Program-made: the position numbers and the translations under genes
The notes under the pieces: generated by a model
What the model was told of the DNA's origin: nothing
What the model saw: the letters and a program-made list of their open reading frames with translations, nothing else
The model's database searches: none
Source: Rhodanobacter spathiphylli B39
Lineage (GTDB): Bacteria; Pseudomonadota; Gammaproteobacteria; Xanthomonadales; Rhodanobacteraceae
Assembly (NCBI RefSeq): GCF_000264295.1
Contig: NZ_AJXT01000059.1
Location: forward strand, 1 to 50,546
Direction of reading: 5' to 3'
Length of the DNA stretch: 50,546 nt
Shown here: positions 42,497 to 50,304 of the stretch, piece by piece
Position numbering within the stretch: position 1 is the first letter of the stretch
How the letters are laid out: the number at the start of each line of letters is the position of its first letter

Positions 42497-43195
42497 TCAG
42501 CTCGCCGGCACGCGCAGGTCCTGCCAGACCGTGCCCGACTGCCGCGCCTCGCGCTCGTGTTCCTCGTCGCGCCAGCCCTCCTGCAGCGCGGCGTCATACC
42601 AGCGGCGCATGCCGGGCAGCGCCAGCAGCCGTTGCGCATAGTCCGAGGATGGCGCGCCAAGCTGCAGGCCGTAGCTCTGGATGCGGAAGGCCACCGGCGC
42701 GAAGAACGCATCGACGGCACCGAACTTCGCGCCGGCCAGGAACGGCCCGCCAAACCGGGCCAGCCCTTCGCTCCACAATTCATCGATGCGTGCGATGTCG
42801 CCCTGCAGCGCCGCCGGCAGCTCGTCGGGCAGGCGGATGCGCAGGCCGCAGTTCATGCCGCACTGGTTGCGCAGGGCCGCGAAGCCCGCGTGCATCTCCG
42901 CGGCAGCGCAACGCGCCCAGGCGTGCGCGTCCGGATCGGACGGCCATACGTCCATATGACGTTCGGCCAGGTATTCGGCGATCGCCAGCGAATCCCACAC
43001 CACCCGTTCGCCGTCGTGCAGGCACGGCACCTTGCCGCTGGGCGAGAACGCGCGAAACGCCTGCCAGCTGGCGCCGTTGCCCTGGGCAAACGTCACCAGA
43101 TGTTCTTCGAACGGAATGCCAAGCTCGCTGAGCAGCAGCCACGGCCGCAACGACCACGACGAATAGTTCTTGTTGGCGATGTGCAGCTGGTACAT
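42497..43195 (-). CDS. Glutathione S-transferase family protein
   Basis: A 232-residue cytoplasmic GST. The N-terminal thioredoxin-fold domain has NKNYSSWSLRPWLLLSELGIPFEE (about 8-31; Ser of SSWS as the likely thiol-activating residue), then SPSGKVPCLHDGE with the cis-proline, and VVWDSLAIAEYLAE, the glutathione-binding D-S pair. The C-terminal all-helical domain contains FLAGAKFGAVDAFFAPVAFR. GGAGG 9 nt before the ATG at 43195 sets the start. The substrate is unknown. It lies 19 bp after the EamA gene on the same strand. Confidence 0.92.
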   Translation of the reverse strand: MYQLHIANKNYSSWSLRPWLLLSELGIPFEEHLVTFAQGNGASWQAFRAFSPSGKVPCLHDGERVVWDSLAIAEYLAERHMDVWPSDPDAHAWARCAAAEMHAGFAALRNQCGMNCGLRIRLPDELPAALQGDIARIDELWSEGLARFGGPFLAGAKFGAVDAFFAPVAFRIQSYGLQLGAPSSDYAQRLLALPGMRRWYDAALQEGWRDEEHEREARQSGTVWQDLRVPAS

Positions 43196-43214
43196 GTCGT
43201 GCAACCTCCCGTGG

Positions 43215-44132
43215 TCAGTTCTGTTCGCAGGTTTCGATCGGCGGCACGACCCGCACGGGCCGCCGCCGCGCATTGGCCAGCACCACGCCGCCGATGGTGA
43301 CCGCCCCGCCCACCAGGATCAGCGCATTCGGCACTTCGTGCAGCCACAACCAGCCGATCAGCAGCGCGATCGGCGGCGACAGGTAGATGAAGCTGCTGAC
43401 CTGCGAAGCCGAAGCACGGTGCACCGCCATGTTCCAGGCCAGGTAGCCGACGAAGGTCGGCGCGATGCCCAGCCACAGCAGCGCGCCGATGTGCGACCAC
43501 GACGCGGCCGCCAGCGCCTGCGGCAGATGCCAGCCGAACGGCAGCGCGCCGAGCGTGCCGGCGAACATCGCGAACGCGGTGACGCCGACCATGCTGCTGC
43601 GGGCGAACAGCGCCTTCTGACCCACGAAGAAGACCGCCGAGACGGCGACGCACACCAGCACCAGCAAGGCGTGCGGGTCCACCTCCACCCGCTGCCCACT
43701 GGCCAGCACCACCAGCACCGTGCCGAGCAGGGCCAGCGCCAGGCCGACCCAGGTGCGCAAGGTCAGGCGCTCGCCGATCCAGAACGCCGACACCGCCGCC
43801 GTGGCGGCCGGCACCAGCGAAATGAGGATCGAGGCGGTGCCGCTGGCGATCCGCGTCTCGGCGTAGTTCAGGCACAGGTGATAGACGCTGAGGCCGAGCA
43901 CGCCGAGCAAGGCCAGTTGCGGCCAGTCACGCGGCGCCGGCAGGGGCACCCGCTTCACCCACAACAGGACGGCGAAACACAGCGAGCCGGTCAGCAGCCG
44001 CGCAAAGGCCACCTCGCCCGGCGTGAACGAGGGCAACGCATAGGCGATCGCGGCATACGCCGACGACCAGGTGAGCAGGGCGATCGCGATGGCCAGCAGC
44101 GCGCGGCCATCGAGACGGTCAACGGTACCCAT
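43215..44132 (-). CDS. EamA-family (DMT) transporter
   Basis: A 305-residue inner membrane protein of ten membrane segments built from two EamA repeats (about 10-130 and 145-285). The first has TWSSAYAAIAYALPSFTPGEVAFARLLTGSL and the second begins around HALLVLVCVAVSAVFFVGQKAL. Relatives export amino acids or related metabolites. It is divergent from an Lrp/AsnC-type regulator, a common arrangement for regulated amino acid exporters. The ATG at 44132 has AGGA 11 nt upstream; an in-frame ATG at 44165 is an alternative. Confidence 0.9.
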   Translation of the reverse strand: MGTVDRLDGRALLAIAIALLTWSSAYAAIAYALPSFTPGEVAFARLLTGSLCFAVLLWVKRVPLPAPRDWPQLALLGVLGLSVYHLCLNYAETRIASGTASILISLVPAATAAVSAFWIGERLTLRTWVGLALALLGTVLVVLASGQRVEVDPHALLVLVCVAVSAVFFVGQKALFARSSMVGVTAFAMFAGTLGALPFGWHLPQALAAASWSHIGALLWLGIAPTFVGYLAWNMAVHRASASQVSSFIYLSPPIALLIGWLWLHEVPNALILVGGAVTIGGVVLANARRRPVRVVPPIETCEQN

Positions 44133-44272
44133 GGGGACGCATTCCTGAAACGGGGAAGTGCGCATCCTAGTCTTGCCGCTCGCGCCGAGGAATAATGCAC
44201 CGAAGCGTTTTCGCGCTGTTTCGCCAGCGATCGAATTCATCGATACCTGATCCTGCCTTGGAATCGAAAGTC

Positions 44273-44767
44273 ATGGAATCAAAGCTCGAACTGGACGCGA
44301 AGGACTGGCAGCTGCTCGAAGCGCTGCAGCAGGATGCGCGCCTGGGTTACGCCGAGCTGGGCCGCAAGGTGCGGCTGTCCGCGCCGGCGGTGGCCGAGCG
44401 GGTGAAACGGCTGGAGGAAGCCGGCGTGATCAGCGGCTACCGCGCCACGGTGAACCCCCGGCGACTGGGCTACGGCATCAGCGCGATGATCCGGTTGCGT
44501 TGCGACGGCGTCACCTGCGCGCGCATCGGCGCACTGATGGAGGACATCCCCGAAGTGCTCGAGTGTCGCCGCCTGGCCGGCGAGGACTCCGCCCTGCTGC
44601 ATGTGGTGGCGATGTCGATCGGCCACCTGGAATCGGTGCTCGACCGCCTGCTCAAGACCGGCGCCAGCAACAGCACCACTACCCTGATCGTGCTGCAGAC
44701 GCCGCACGAACACCGCCCGCTGACCCGCGCGATGTGGAACGCCGCACTCGCCGCGTCACGCGACTGA
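44273..44767 (+). CDS. Lrp/AsnC-family transcriptional regulator
   Basis: A 164-residue regulator. The N-terminal winged helix is LDAKDWQLLEALQQDARLGYAELGRKVRLSAPAVAERVKRLEEAGVISGYRA (about 6-57), and the C-terminal RAM ligand-binding domain covers about 65-150. Members respond to amino acids and form octamers. It is divergent from the EamA exporter with 140 bp between start codons, so exporter control and autoregulation are likely. An earlier in-frame start at 44195 is less likely because family members begin near MESKLELD. Confidence 0.95.
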   Translation: MESKLELDAKDWQLLEALQQDARLGYAELGRKVRLSAPAVAERVKRLEEAGVISGYRATVNPRRLGYGISAMIRLRCDGVTCARIGALMEDIPEVLECRRLAGEDSALLHVVAMSIGHLESVLDRLLKTGASNSTTTLIVLQTPHEHRPLTRAMWNAALAASRD

Positions 44768-44789
44768 CCCTCTCCCCTGCGACCATCCC

Positions 44790-46484
44790 ATGACCGACAA
44801 GCCCACCACCCCGCCCCCTTCGACCACCACCGGCGCGCCCGCCGATCCGCAACGCCGCCGCCTGCTCGGCGGCCTCGCGATGGCCGGAGCCGCGCTCGGC
44901 GTGAGCAGCTGCCAGCCGTTCGGCGAGCGCGGCGCAGCCGCGGCGCCAGGCGCAGGCGACGCGGCACTCGATGCACAGCTGCGCCAGCACATCCACCACG
45001 TGGTGGTGCTGTACGCCGAGAACCGCAGCTTCAACAACCTGTTCGCGAACTTCCCCGGGCTGGCGCAACCGCTGCAGGCGCTCGACTCGCCCGCCTACCG
45101 CCAGCGCGATCGCGATGGTCGATTGCTCGACGCATTGCCACCGGTATGGGGTGGCCTGGCGCCACACGCGCAGACCGTCGACGGCCGTCACTACCAGATC
45201 GGCGAAGACGCGATCCGCGGCCTGCCCAACCGCCCCTTCGTCCTGCGCACGCCCGACGGCGACGCACTGCCGCACGGCGTGATCACCCGCGACCTGGTGC
45301 ACCGCTTCTACGAGAACCAGCTGCAGATCAACGGCGGCAGGAACGACGGCTTCGTGGCCTGGGGCAACACCGGCGCGATGACGATGGGCCACTACGGCGA
45401 CGGCGCGGCCAACCTGCGGCTGTGGAAACTCGCCGGGCAATTCACCCTGTGCGACAACTTCTTCATGGGCGCGTTCGGCGGCTCCTTCCTCAATCATCAC
45501 TACCTGGTCGCCGCGCAGCCGCCGTATTTCCCGCACGCCGACCGGCACCCGGCGAAGATCCAGATCGCCACCGTCGAAGGCGACGACCCGACCGGCCTCC
45601 AGCGCGTGATGGCCGAGGATTCGCCCGCCAGCGCGATGCAGGGTCGCCCGGAGTTCGCCTCGCGCGACGCACTGACGCCGGACTTCTGGGCGGTCAACAC
45701 GATGGGGCCGGCCTACGCGCCCGCCTTCAGCCACGACAAGCACGATCCGCGCTTTGCCGACCCGGACAGCCACAACACCTTGCCGCCGCAGGTGCACGCC
45801 AGCATCGGCGATGCGCTGTCCGACGCCGGCGTCGACTGGGCCTGGTACGCCGGCGGCTGGCAGCTCGCGCTGGACGGCCATGGCGACGGCGACCACAAGG
45901 CGTTCCCGGAAGTACCAAACTTCCAGATCCACCACCAGCCGTTCAACTACTTCCGCAGCTTCGCGCCGGGCACGCCGGCACGCGCGCAGCACCTGCGCGA
46001 CGCCGGCGTGGGCAACCACGCCGACAGCAACCACTTCATCGCCGCGATCGAGGCCGGCACGCTGCCGCCGGTGTCGTTCTACAAGCCGCAGGGCGACCTG
46101 AACATGCACGCGGGCTATTCCAGCGTGGATGCCGGCGACGAACATCTGGCGCAGGTGGTCGAGGCGCTGCAGAAAAGTCCACTGTGGCCGAACCTGCTGG
46201 TGGTGATCACCGTGGACGAGAACGGCGGCTGGTGGGATCACGTGGCGCCGCCGAAGGGCGATCGCTGGGGACCGGGTTCGCGCATCCCCGCGATCATCGT
46301 GTCGCCCCACGCGAAGAAGGGTTTCGTCGACCACACCGTCTACGACACCGGCTCGATCCTGCGCTTCCTCACCCGCCGCTTCGGCCTCAGGCAACTGCCC
46401 GGCCTGAAACTGCGCGACGCCTCGATGATCGCCGCCGGCGGCCCGCCACCCGGCGACCTCACCGCGGCGCTGCAGTTCAGTTGA
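44790..46484 (+). CDS. Tat-exported acid phosphatase/phosphoesterase, AcpA-like
   Basis: A 564-residue enzyme of the phosphoesterase family that includes phospholipase C and Francisella AcpA. The N-terminus has a twin-arginine signal (QRRRLLGGLAMAGAALG, about 21-37) ending in SSC (C41), so it may be a Tat lipoprotein. VVVLYAENRSFNNLF (about 71-85) supplies metal-binding Glu and Asn; GAFGGSFLNHHYLVA carries the probable nucleophilic serine; VITVDENGGWWDHV (about 471-484) and SPHAKKGFVDHTVYDTGSILRFL complete the site. It releases phosphate from a broad set of esters in the periplasm. It begins 22 bp after the regulator gene. Confidence 0.92.
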   Translation: MTDKPTTPPPSTTTGAPADPQRRRLLGGLAMAGAALGVSSCQPFGERGAAAAPGAGDAALDAQLRQHIHHVVVLYAENRSFNNLFANFPGLAQPLQALDSPAYRQRDRDGRLLDALPPVWGGLAPHAQTVDGRHYQIGEDAIRGLPNRPFVLRTPDGDALPHGVITRDLVHRFYENQLQINGGRNDGFVAWGNTGAMTMGHYGDGAANLRLWKLAGQFTLCDNFFMGAFGGSFLNHHYLVAAQPPYFPHADRHPAKIQIATVEGDDPTGLQRVMAEDSPASAMQGRPEFASRDALTPDFWAVNTMGPAYAPAFSHDKHDPRFADPDSHNTLPPQVHASIGDALSDAGVDWAWYAGGWQLALDGHGDGDHKAFPEVPNFQIHHQPFNYFRSFAPGTPARAQHLRDAGVGNHADSNHFIAAIEAGTLPPVSFYKPQGDLNMHAGYSSVDAGDEHLAQVVEALQKSPLWPNLLVVITVDENGGWWDHVAPPKGDRWGPGSRIPAIIVSPHAKKGFVDHTVYDTGSILRFLTRRFGLRQLPGLKLRDASMIAAGGPPPGDLTAALQFS

Positions 46485-46529
46485 GCCCCAGAGCACCCCC
46501 TCACCTGAAGGACTCCCTTCGGTCGCCAG

Positions 46530-46618
46530 CCTCCCCCTGCAGGCAGGGGGAGGAGCAGAACGAGCCACCCGAAACTCCATCGCCACCGGGATACCCTCCC
46601 CTGCTCCGCAGGGGAGGG
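46530..46618. repeat. Paired intergenic palindromes (REP-like)
   Basis: CCTCCCCCTGC (46530-46540) and GCAGGGGGAGG (46543-46553) form an 11-bp stem with a 2-nt loop. A second, similar palindrome, CCCTCCCCTGC (46594-46604) with GCAGGGGAGGG (46608-46618), lies 40 bp on. The two share the CTCCCC-TGC/GCA-GGGGAG core, as in paired REP/BIME elements. They occupy the 220-bp gap between the phosphatase and pip genes, with no other feature visible there. Confidence 0.75.
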
Positions 46619-46704
46619 CAGGGGTGGGGTCCACGCCGCGTCGAACTTCATCGAAGCCGATTTCCCCGTAAGCTGCACCTTTCCAGCGACACGCCAAGAT
46701 CACC

Positions 46705-47658
46705 ATGCGCGACTTCTACCCCGCCATCGACCCCTACCAGACCCATCGCCTCGCCGTCGACGCGATCCACACCCTGCACGTCGAGGAATGCGGCAACCCT
46801 GACGGCTTGCCGGTGGTGTTCCTGCACGGCGGCCCCGGTGCCGGCCTGTCCGCCTATCACCGTCGCTTCTTCGATCCGGCGCGCTACCGCATCGTGCTGT
46901 TCGACCAGCGCGGCGCCGGGCAGTCCACGCCGTTCGCCGAGCTCACCGACAACACCACCTGGCACCTGGTCGCCGACATCGAGACGATCCGCGAGCACCT
47001 AGGCATCGAGCGCTGGGTGGTGTTCGGCGGTTCGTGGGGTTCCACCCTGGCGCTGGCGTACGCGCAGACGCATCCCGAGCGCGTGCTCGGCCTGGTGCTG
47101 CGCGGGATTTTCCTCGGCCGCGAGCCGGAACTGCGCTGGTTCAACGAAGTCGATGGCGGCGCCTCGCAGATCTTCCCCGAGCGATGGGCGCGCTTTCGCG
47201 ACTTCATTCCCGAAGCCGAACGCGACTCGATGCTGGAAGCCTACTGGCGCCGGCTCACCAGCAATGACGAGGCGACCCGGCTTGCCGCAGCGCAGGCGTG
47301 GAGCGCATGGGAAGGCGGCAGCACCACCTTGCTGCACGATCCCCACGGCGGTGGCGACTTCGAGGACCCGCACAAGGCGGTCAGCCTGGCGATCATGGAA
47401 GCGCACTACTTCCGCCACCGCATCTTCCTCGAACCGAACCAGCTGCTGCGCGACATCGAACGCATCCGGCACATCCCCGCCACCATCGTGCACGGCCGCT
47501 ACGACATCATCTGCCCGATGACGAGCGCATACGACCTCAGCCAGGCCTGGCCCGAAGCCGAGCTGCACGTGGTGCTGGCCGGCCACAGCGCCGCTGATCC
47601 CGCGATCGTCGACCAGCTGGTGCAGGCGATGGATCGGCTGGCCGACCGCTACGCCTGA
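46705..47658 (+). CDS. pip: Proline iminopeptidase
   Basis: Cytoplasmic alpha/beta-hydrolase releasing N-terminal proline from peptides (family S33). The 317-residue protein has the oxyanion loop HGGPGAG (41-47), DQRGAGQS (68-75), the nucleophile elbow GGSWGS (108-113, S110), the acid D267 in GRYDIICP and H294 in AGHSA. The YPAIDPYQTHRLAVDAIHTLHVEECGNP start and the family-typical length support the assignment over a general hydrolase. Confidence 0.95.
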   Translation: MRDFYPAIDPYQTHRLAVDAIHTLHVEECGNPDGLPVVFLHGGPGAGLSAYHRRFFDPARYRIVLFDQRGAGQSTPFAELTDNTTWHLVADIETIREHLGIERWVVFGGSWGSTLALAYAQTHPERVLGLVLRGIFLGREPELRWFNEVDGGASQIFPERWARFRDFIPEAERDSMLEAYWRRLTSNDEATRLAAAQAWSAWEGGSTTLLHDPHGGGDFEDPHKAVSLAIMEAHYFRHRIFLEPNQLLRDIERIRHIPATIVHGRYDIICPMTSAYDLSQAWPEAELHVVLAGHSAADPAIVDQLVQAMDRLADRYA

Positions 47659-47702
47659 AGCGCACCTTCATCGTTCCCCCGCAAGGCAAACAGGGAGTGT
47701 CC

Positions 47703-48995
47703 ATGCGCGTGCTGGTCACCGGCGCCTACGGCTTCATCGGCGCGCACATCGTGGCGGCGCTGGTCGCCGCGGGCCATGACGTCGTCTGCGCCGTGCGAGG
47801 CGCGCGCCTCGACACGCGTTTCCCCGGACTCGACGCGATCGCCTGCGACATGGCCCGCGACCTGCGCAGCGAAGACTGGCTGCCCCGCCTCGCCGGCATC
47901 GAGGCGGTGGTCAACTGCGCAGGCATCCTGCGCGAGCGCGGCGCCGACAGCTACGCGGCGGTGCACGAGCAGGCGCCGCTGGCCCTGTTCCGCGCCTGCG
48001 TGCAGGCCGGCGTGCGGCGGGTGATCCAGGTCTCCGCACTGGGCGATCCCACCGACGGCGAGTTCATCGCCTCCAAGCATCGTGCCGATGCGGCGCTGGC
48101 CGCGCTGGAACTGGACTGGCTGGTGCTGCGCCCGTCGCTGGTCTACAGCGCGCATGGCTCGTACGGTGGCAGTTCGCTGCTGCGTGCGCAGGCCGGGCTA
48201 CCCGGCCTGCTGCCCCTGCCCGGCCGCGGCGCGCAGCCGCTGCAGCCGATCGCCGCCGAAGACGTCGGCCTGGCCGTCGTCGCCGCGCTGGCCCGACCGC
48301 AAGTCGCCCGCGAGATGCTCGAACTGGTCGGCCCCGACACCATGAGCCTGCGCGACTACCTGCTGGCCTGGCGACGCTGGCTCGGCTTCGGGCACGCATA
48401 CGCGCTCGCCGTGCCGATGCCGCTGGTGCGACTGGCCTGCGCGCTGGGCGAACACCTCGGCAACGGCCCGCTCGGCAACACCATCGGGCGCATGCTGGAA
48501 CGCGGCAACGCCGGCGCCGCCGATGCCGTCCCCCGCCTGCGCGAGCGCCTCGGCCTGACTCCGCGATCACTGCCACGCGCGCTGGCCGAAGCGCCCAGCC
48601 ACGTGCAGGACCGCTGGCATGCGCGGCTGTATTTCTGCCTGCCGCTGCTGCGCGTGTCGATGGCCTTGCTGTGGATCGGTTCGGGCGTGGTCGGCTGGCT
48701 GACCCCGGCAACCGACGTGGTCGCCGCCACGCACGGCAGTTCACTCGCCGCCGGCAGCCTGCTCGCGCTGGCGCGCATCACCGCCAGCGCCGACCTGCTG
48801 CTGGGCGCGCTGTGCCTGCTGCGCTGGCGGCCGCATCTGGTGCTGGGCCTGATGCTGGCGATGCTGCTCGGCTACACCTTCGGCATCGGCATCGCCTGGC
48901 CCGTCCACTGGCTGGACCCGTTCGGCGGCCTGCTGAAGAACCTGCCGCTGGTCGCGGCACTGGCGCTGCTGCTGGCGACGGAACAACGTCGATGA
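47703..48995 (+). CDS. SDR-family oxidoreductase fused to a DoxX-like membrane domain
   Basis: A 430-residue two-domain protein. The first 290 residues are an extended/atypical SDR: TGAYGFIGAHIV (6-17), a VNCAGILRERG strand, then VSALGDP and FIASKHRADAALAAL, with the active-site tyrosine not obvious. The last 130 residues (about 300-430) have four membrane segments and resemble a DoxX-like domain. Its likely role is NAD(P)-dependent and membrane attached; the substrate is unknown. The ATG at 47703 is preceded by AGGGAG (47692-47697); a GTG at 47697 is less likely. The stop overlaps the DUF2269 gene start. Confidence 0.85.
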   Translation: MRVLVTGAYGFIGAHIVAALVAAGHDVVCAVRGARLDTRFPGLDAIACDMARDLRSEDWLPRLAGIEAVVNCAGILRERGADSYAAVHEQAPLALFRACVQAGVRRVIQVSALGDPTDGEFIASKHRADAALAALELDWLVLRPSLVYSAHGSYGGSSLLRAQAGLPGLLPLPGRGAQPLQPIAAEDVGLAVVAALARPQVAREMLELVGPDTMSLRDYLLAWRRWLGFGHAYALAVPMPLVRLACALGEHLGNGPLGNTIGRMLERGNAGAADAVPRLRERLGLTPRSLPRALAEAPSHVQDRWHARLYFCLPLLRVSMALLWIGSGVVGWLTPATDVVAATHGSSLAAGSLLALARITASADLLLGALCLLRWRPHLVLGLMLAMLLGYTFGIGIAWPVHWLDPFGGLLKNLPLVAALALLLATEQRR

Positions 48996-49468
48996 ATGCC
49001 TACGTGTTGCTGAAAACCGTGCACATCCTCTCCTCCACCCTGCTGTTCGGCACCGGACTGGGCACGGCCTTCTTCCTGTGGTTCACCCACCGCAGCGGCC
49101 AGCTCTCCGCGATCGCGGTGGCCACGCGGCTGACCGTGCGTGCGGACTTCCTGTTCACCACGCCGGCGGTGATCGTGCAGCCGCTGTCCGGCTACCTGCT
49201 GATGCGCCTGATGGGTTTCGACCTGCACACGCCGTGGCTGCAAGCCGCCATCGCGCTATACCTGCTGGCCGGCGCCTGCTGGCTGCCAGTGGTCTGGTTG
49301 CAATGGCGCGCGCGCAACCTGGCCGCCGCCGCACTGCGCGACGGCACCGCCCTGCCGCCGGCCTACCATCGCTGCATGCGCACCTGGTTCGCACTGGGCT
49401 GGCCGGCCTTCCTCGCCGTGATCGCCACGTTCTGGCTGATGGTGGCGAAGCCGGTGTTGTGGGGGTGA
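48992..49468 (+). CDS. DUF2269-family integral membrane protein
   Basis: A 158-residue protein with four membrane segments (about 5-25, 50-68, 82-103, 130-152). YVLLKTVHILSSTLLFGTGLGTAFFLWF and the TTPAVIVQPLSGYLLM stretch fit the DUF2269 pattern, with the histidine in the first helix. The function is not known. The ATG overlaps the preceding stop codon (ATGA), so it is coupled to the SDR/DoxX-like protein, and the two may act together in the membrane. Confidence 0.85.
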   Translation: MNAYVLLKTVHILSSTLLFGTGLGTAFFLWFTHRSGQLSAIAVATRLTVRADFLFTTPAVIVQPLSGYLLMRLMGFDLHTPWLQAAIALYLLAGACWLPVVWLQWRARNLAAAALRDGTALPPAYHRCMRTWFALGWPAFLAVIATFWLMVAKPVLWG

Positions 49469-49547
49469 TGCGGATGCAGGTGGTGCAAGAAATGGATGTC
49501 GCACGAGGGCCATCAATGTAGCCGTTCCATAGGCGACACCTTCGTCA

Positions 49548-49576
49548 GGGGGCTTAATTGGCCACGCCCCCTTTTT
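49548..49576 (+). terminator. Intrinsic terminator after the DUF2269 gene
   Basis: GGGGGC (49548-49553) and GCCCCC (49566-49571) pair around a 12-nt loop and are followed by TTTTT. It also overlaps the end of the transposase remnant on the other strand. Confidence 0.75.
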
Positions 49577-49781
49577 GTCGGAATGCCCGCGTATCAACGC
49601 CGTTGAGCTCGCGCATCCCTCGCGAAAGTGTCGGCTGCAGCGTCTCGACCAGCAGGTGGTAGTGATTGTCCATCAAACAATAGGCCATAGCCGCCACTCG
49701 AAGCGCTCGCCTGCGCGCGTCACCTCGCGCCATCACGTGGTACAGCGCGCCGGCGAACCCAATGCGAAGTGGACGGAACAT
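49554..49781 (-). pseudogene. Remnant of a REP-associated tyrosine transposase (RAYT)
   Basis: A 75-residue open frame that begins as a RAYT/Y1 transposase (MFRPLRIGFAGALYHVMARGD). It then jumps directly to AYCLMDNHYHLLVETLQPTLSRGMRELNGVDTRAF, which holds the HUH motif (NHYHLL). About 25-30 residues normally between these blocks are missing, and the C-terminal part, usually more than 100 residues with the catalytic tyrosine, is absent. It is therefore an internally deleted and truncated gene. RAYTs are linked to REP palindromes, and two palindrome families occur in this window. Confidence 0.8.
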
Positions 49782-49890
49782 CGTGGCAGGCTAAGCTTGG
49801 CGATGTGTCGTGACAAGACTTGACCCTGAGGTTTCTGAGTTTCGCGATGCCGCAGGGCGCCGCCCCGCCGCGCCATTAAATTCATGCCGG

Positions 49891-50304
49891 CTACCAATTA
49901 TCAGGCGGAAAGGTCAGAACTGACGGATCCTGATAATGCAATGTAAATGCGTGCCGACCAGAAGGAAGCTTGCACTCAAGAAGCAATATTGTCCCCGGAT
50001 AAGTGCGCAGAAATTCTGACAAAATCTCTGAAATCGAGATATTTCTAAATATACGTGGAAGCGCATGAGGACCGCGAAGCGAGGTAGCCCCAGGCCCCAA
50101 AGGCGGCTCTGCAGCGACTTCAATACCTAACTTCTCCATCGCTTCAACCACGTCGGGATTCTTCAACAAGGATTGTATCGCAAGATCAGGTCGCGTCCGC
50201 TCATAAGGCTTTAGTACAAATTGCTTCACCTCGACACCAAATAACGAAGGTTGCCTACCAAAAAGAAGCCGCCATGTACACATTATAGCCCATATTATTG
50301 ACAC
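49891..50304 (-). CDS. Hypothetical protein in AT-rich DNA (second part)
   Basis: An open frame of up to 137 residues that I do not recognise. A GTG at 50304 or an ATG at 50283 (MCTWRLLFGRQ) could start it. KQFVLKPYERTRPDLAIQSLLKNPDVVEAMEKLGIEV reads as real protein, with a helical middle and a C-terminus GRHAFTLHYQDPSVLTFPPDNW. Base composition is far more AT-rich than the rest of the window, which points to acquired DNA. Its first 50 bases overlap the end of the preceding frame (50255-50546), in a different frame. It is either a coupled gene or the continuation of that gene after a frameshift near a T-run. Confidence 0.5.
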   Translation of the reverse strand: MSIIWAIMCTWRLLFGRQPSLFGVEVKQFVLKPYERTRPDLAIQSLLKNPDVVEAMEKLGIEVAAEPPLGPGATSLRGPHALPRIFRNISISEILSEFLRTYPGTILLLECKLPSGRHAFTLHYQDPSVLTFPPDNW

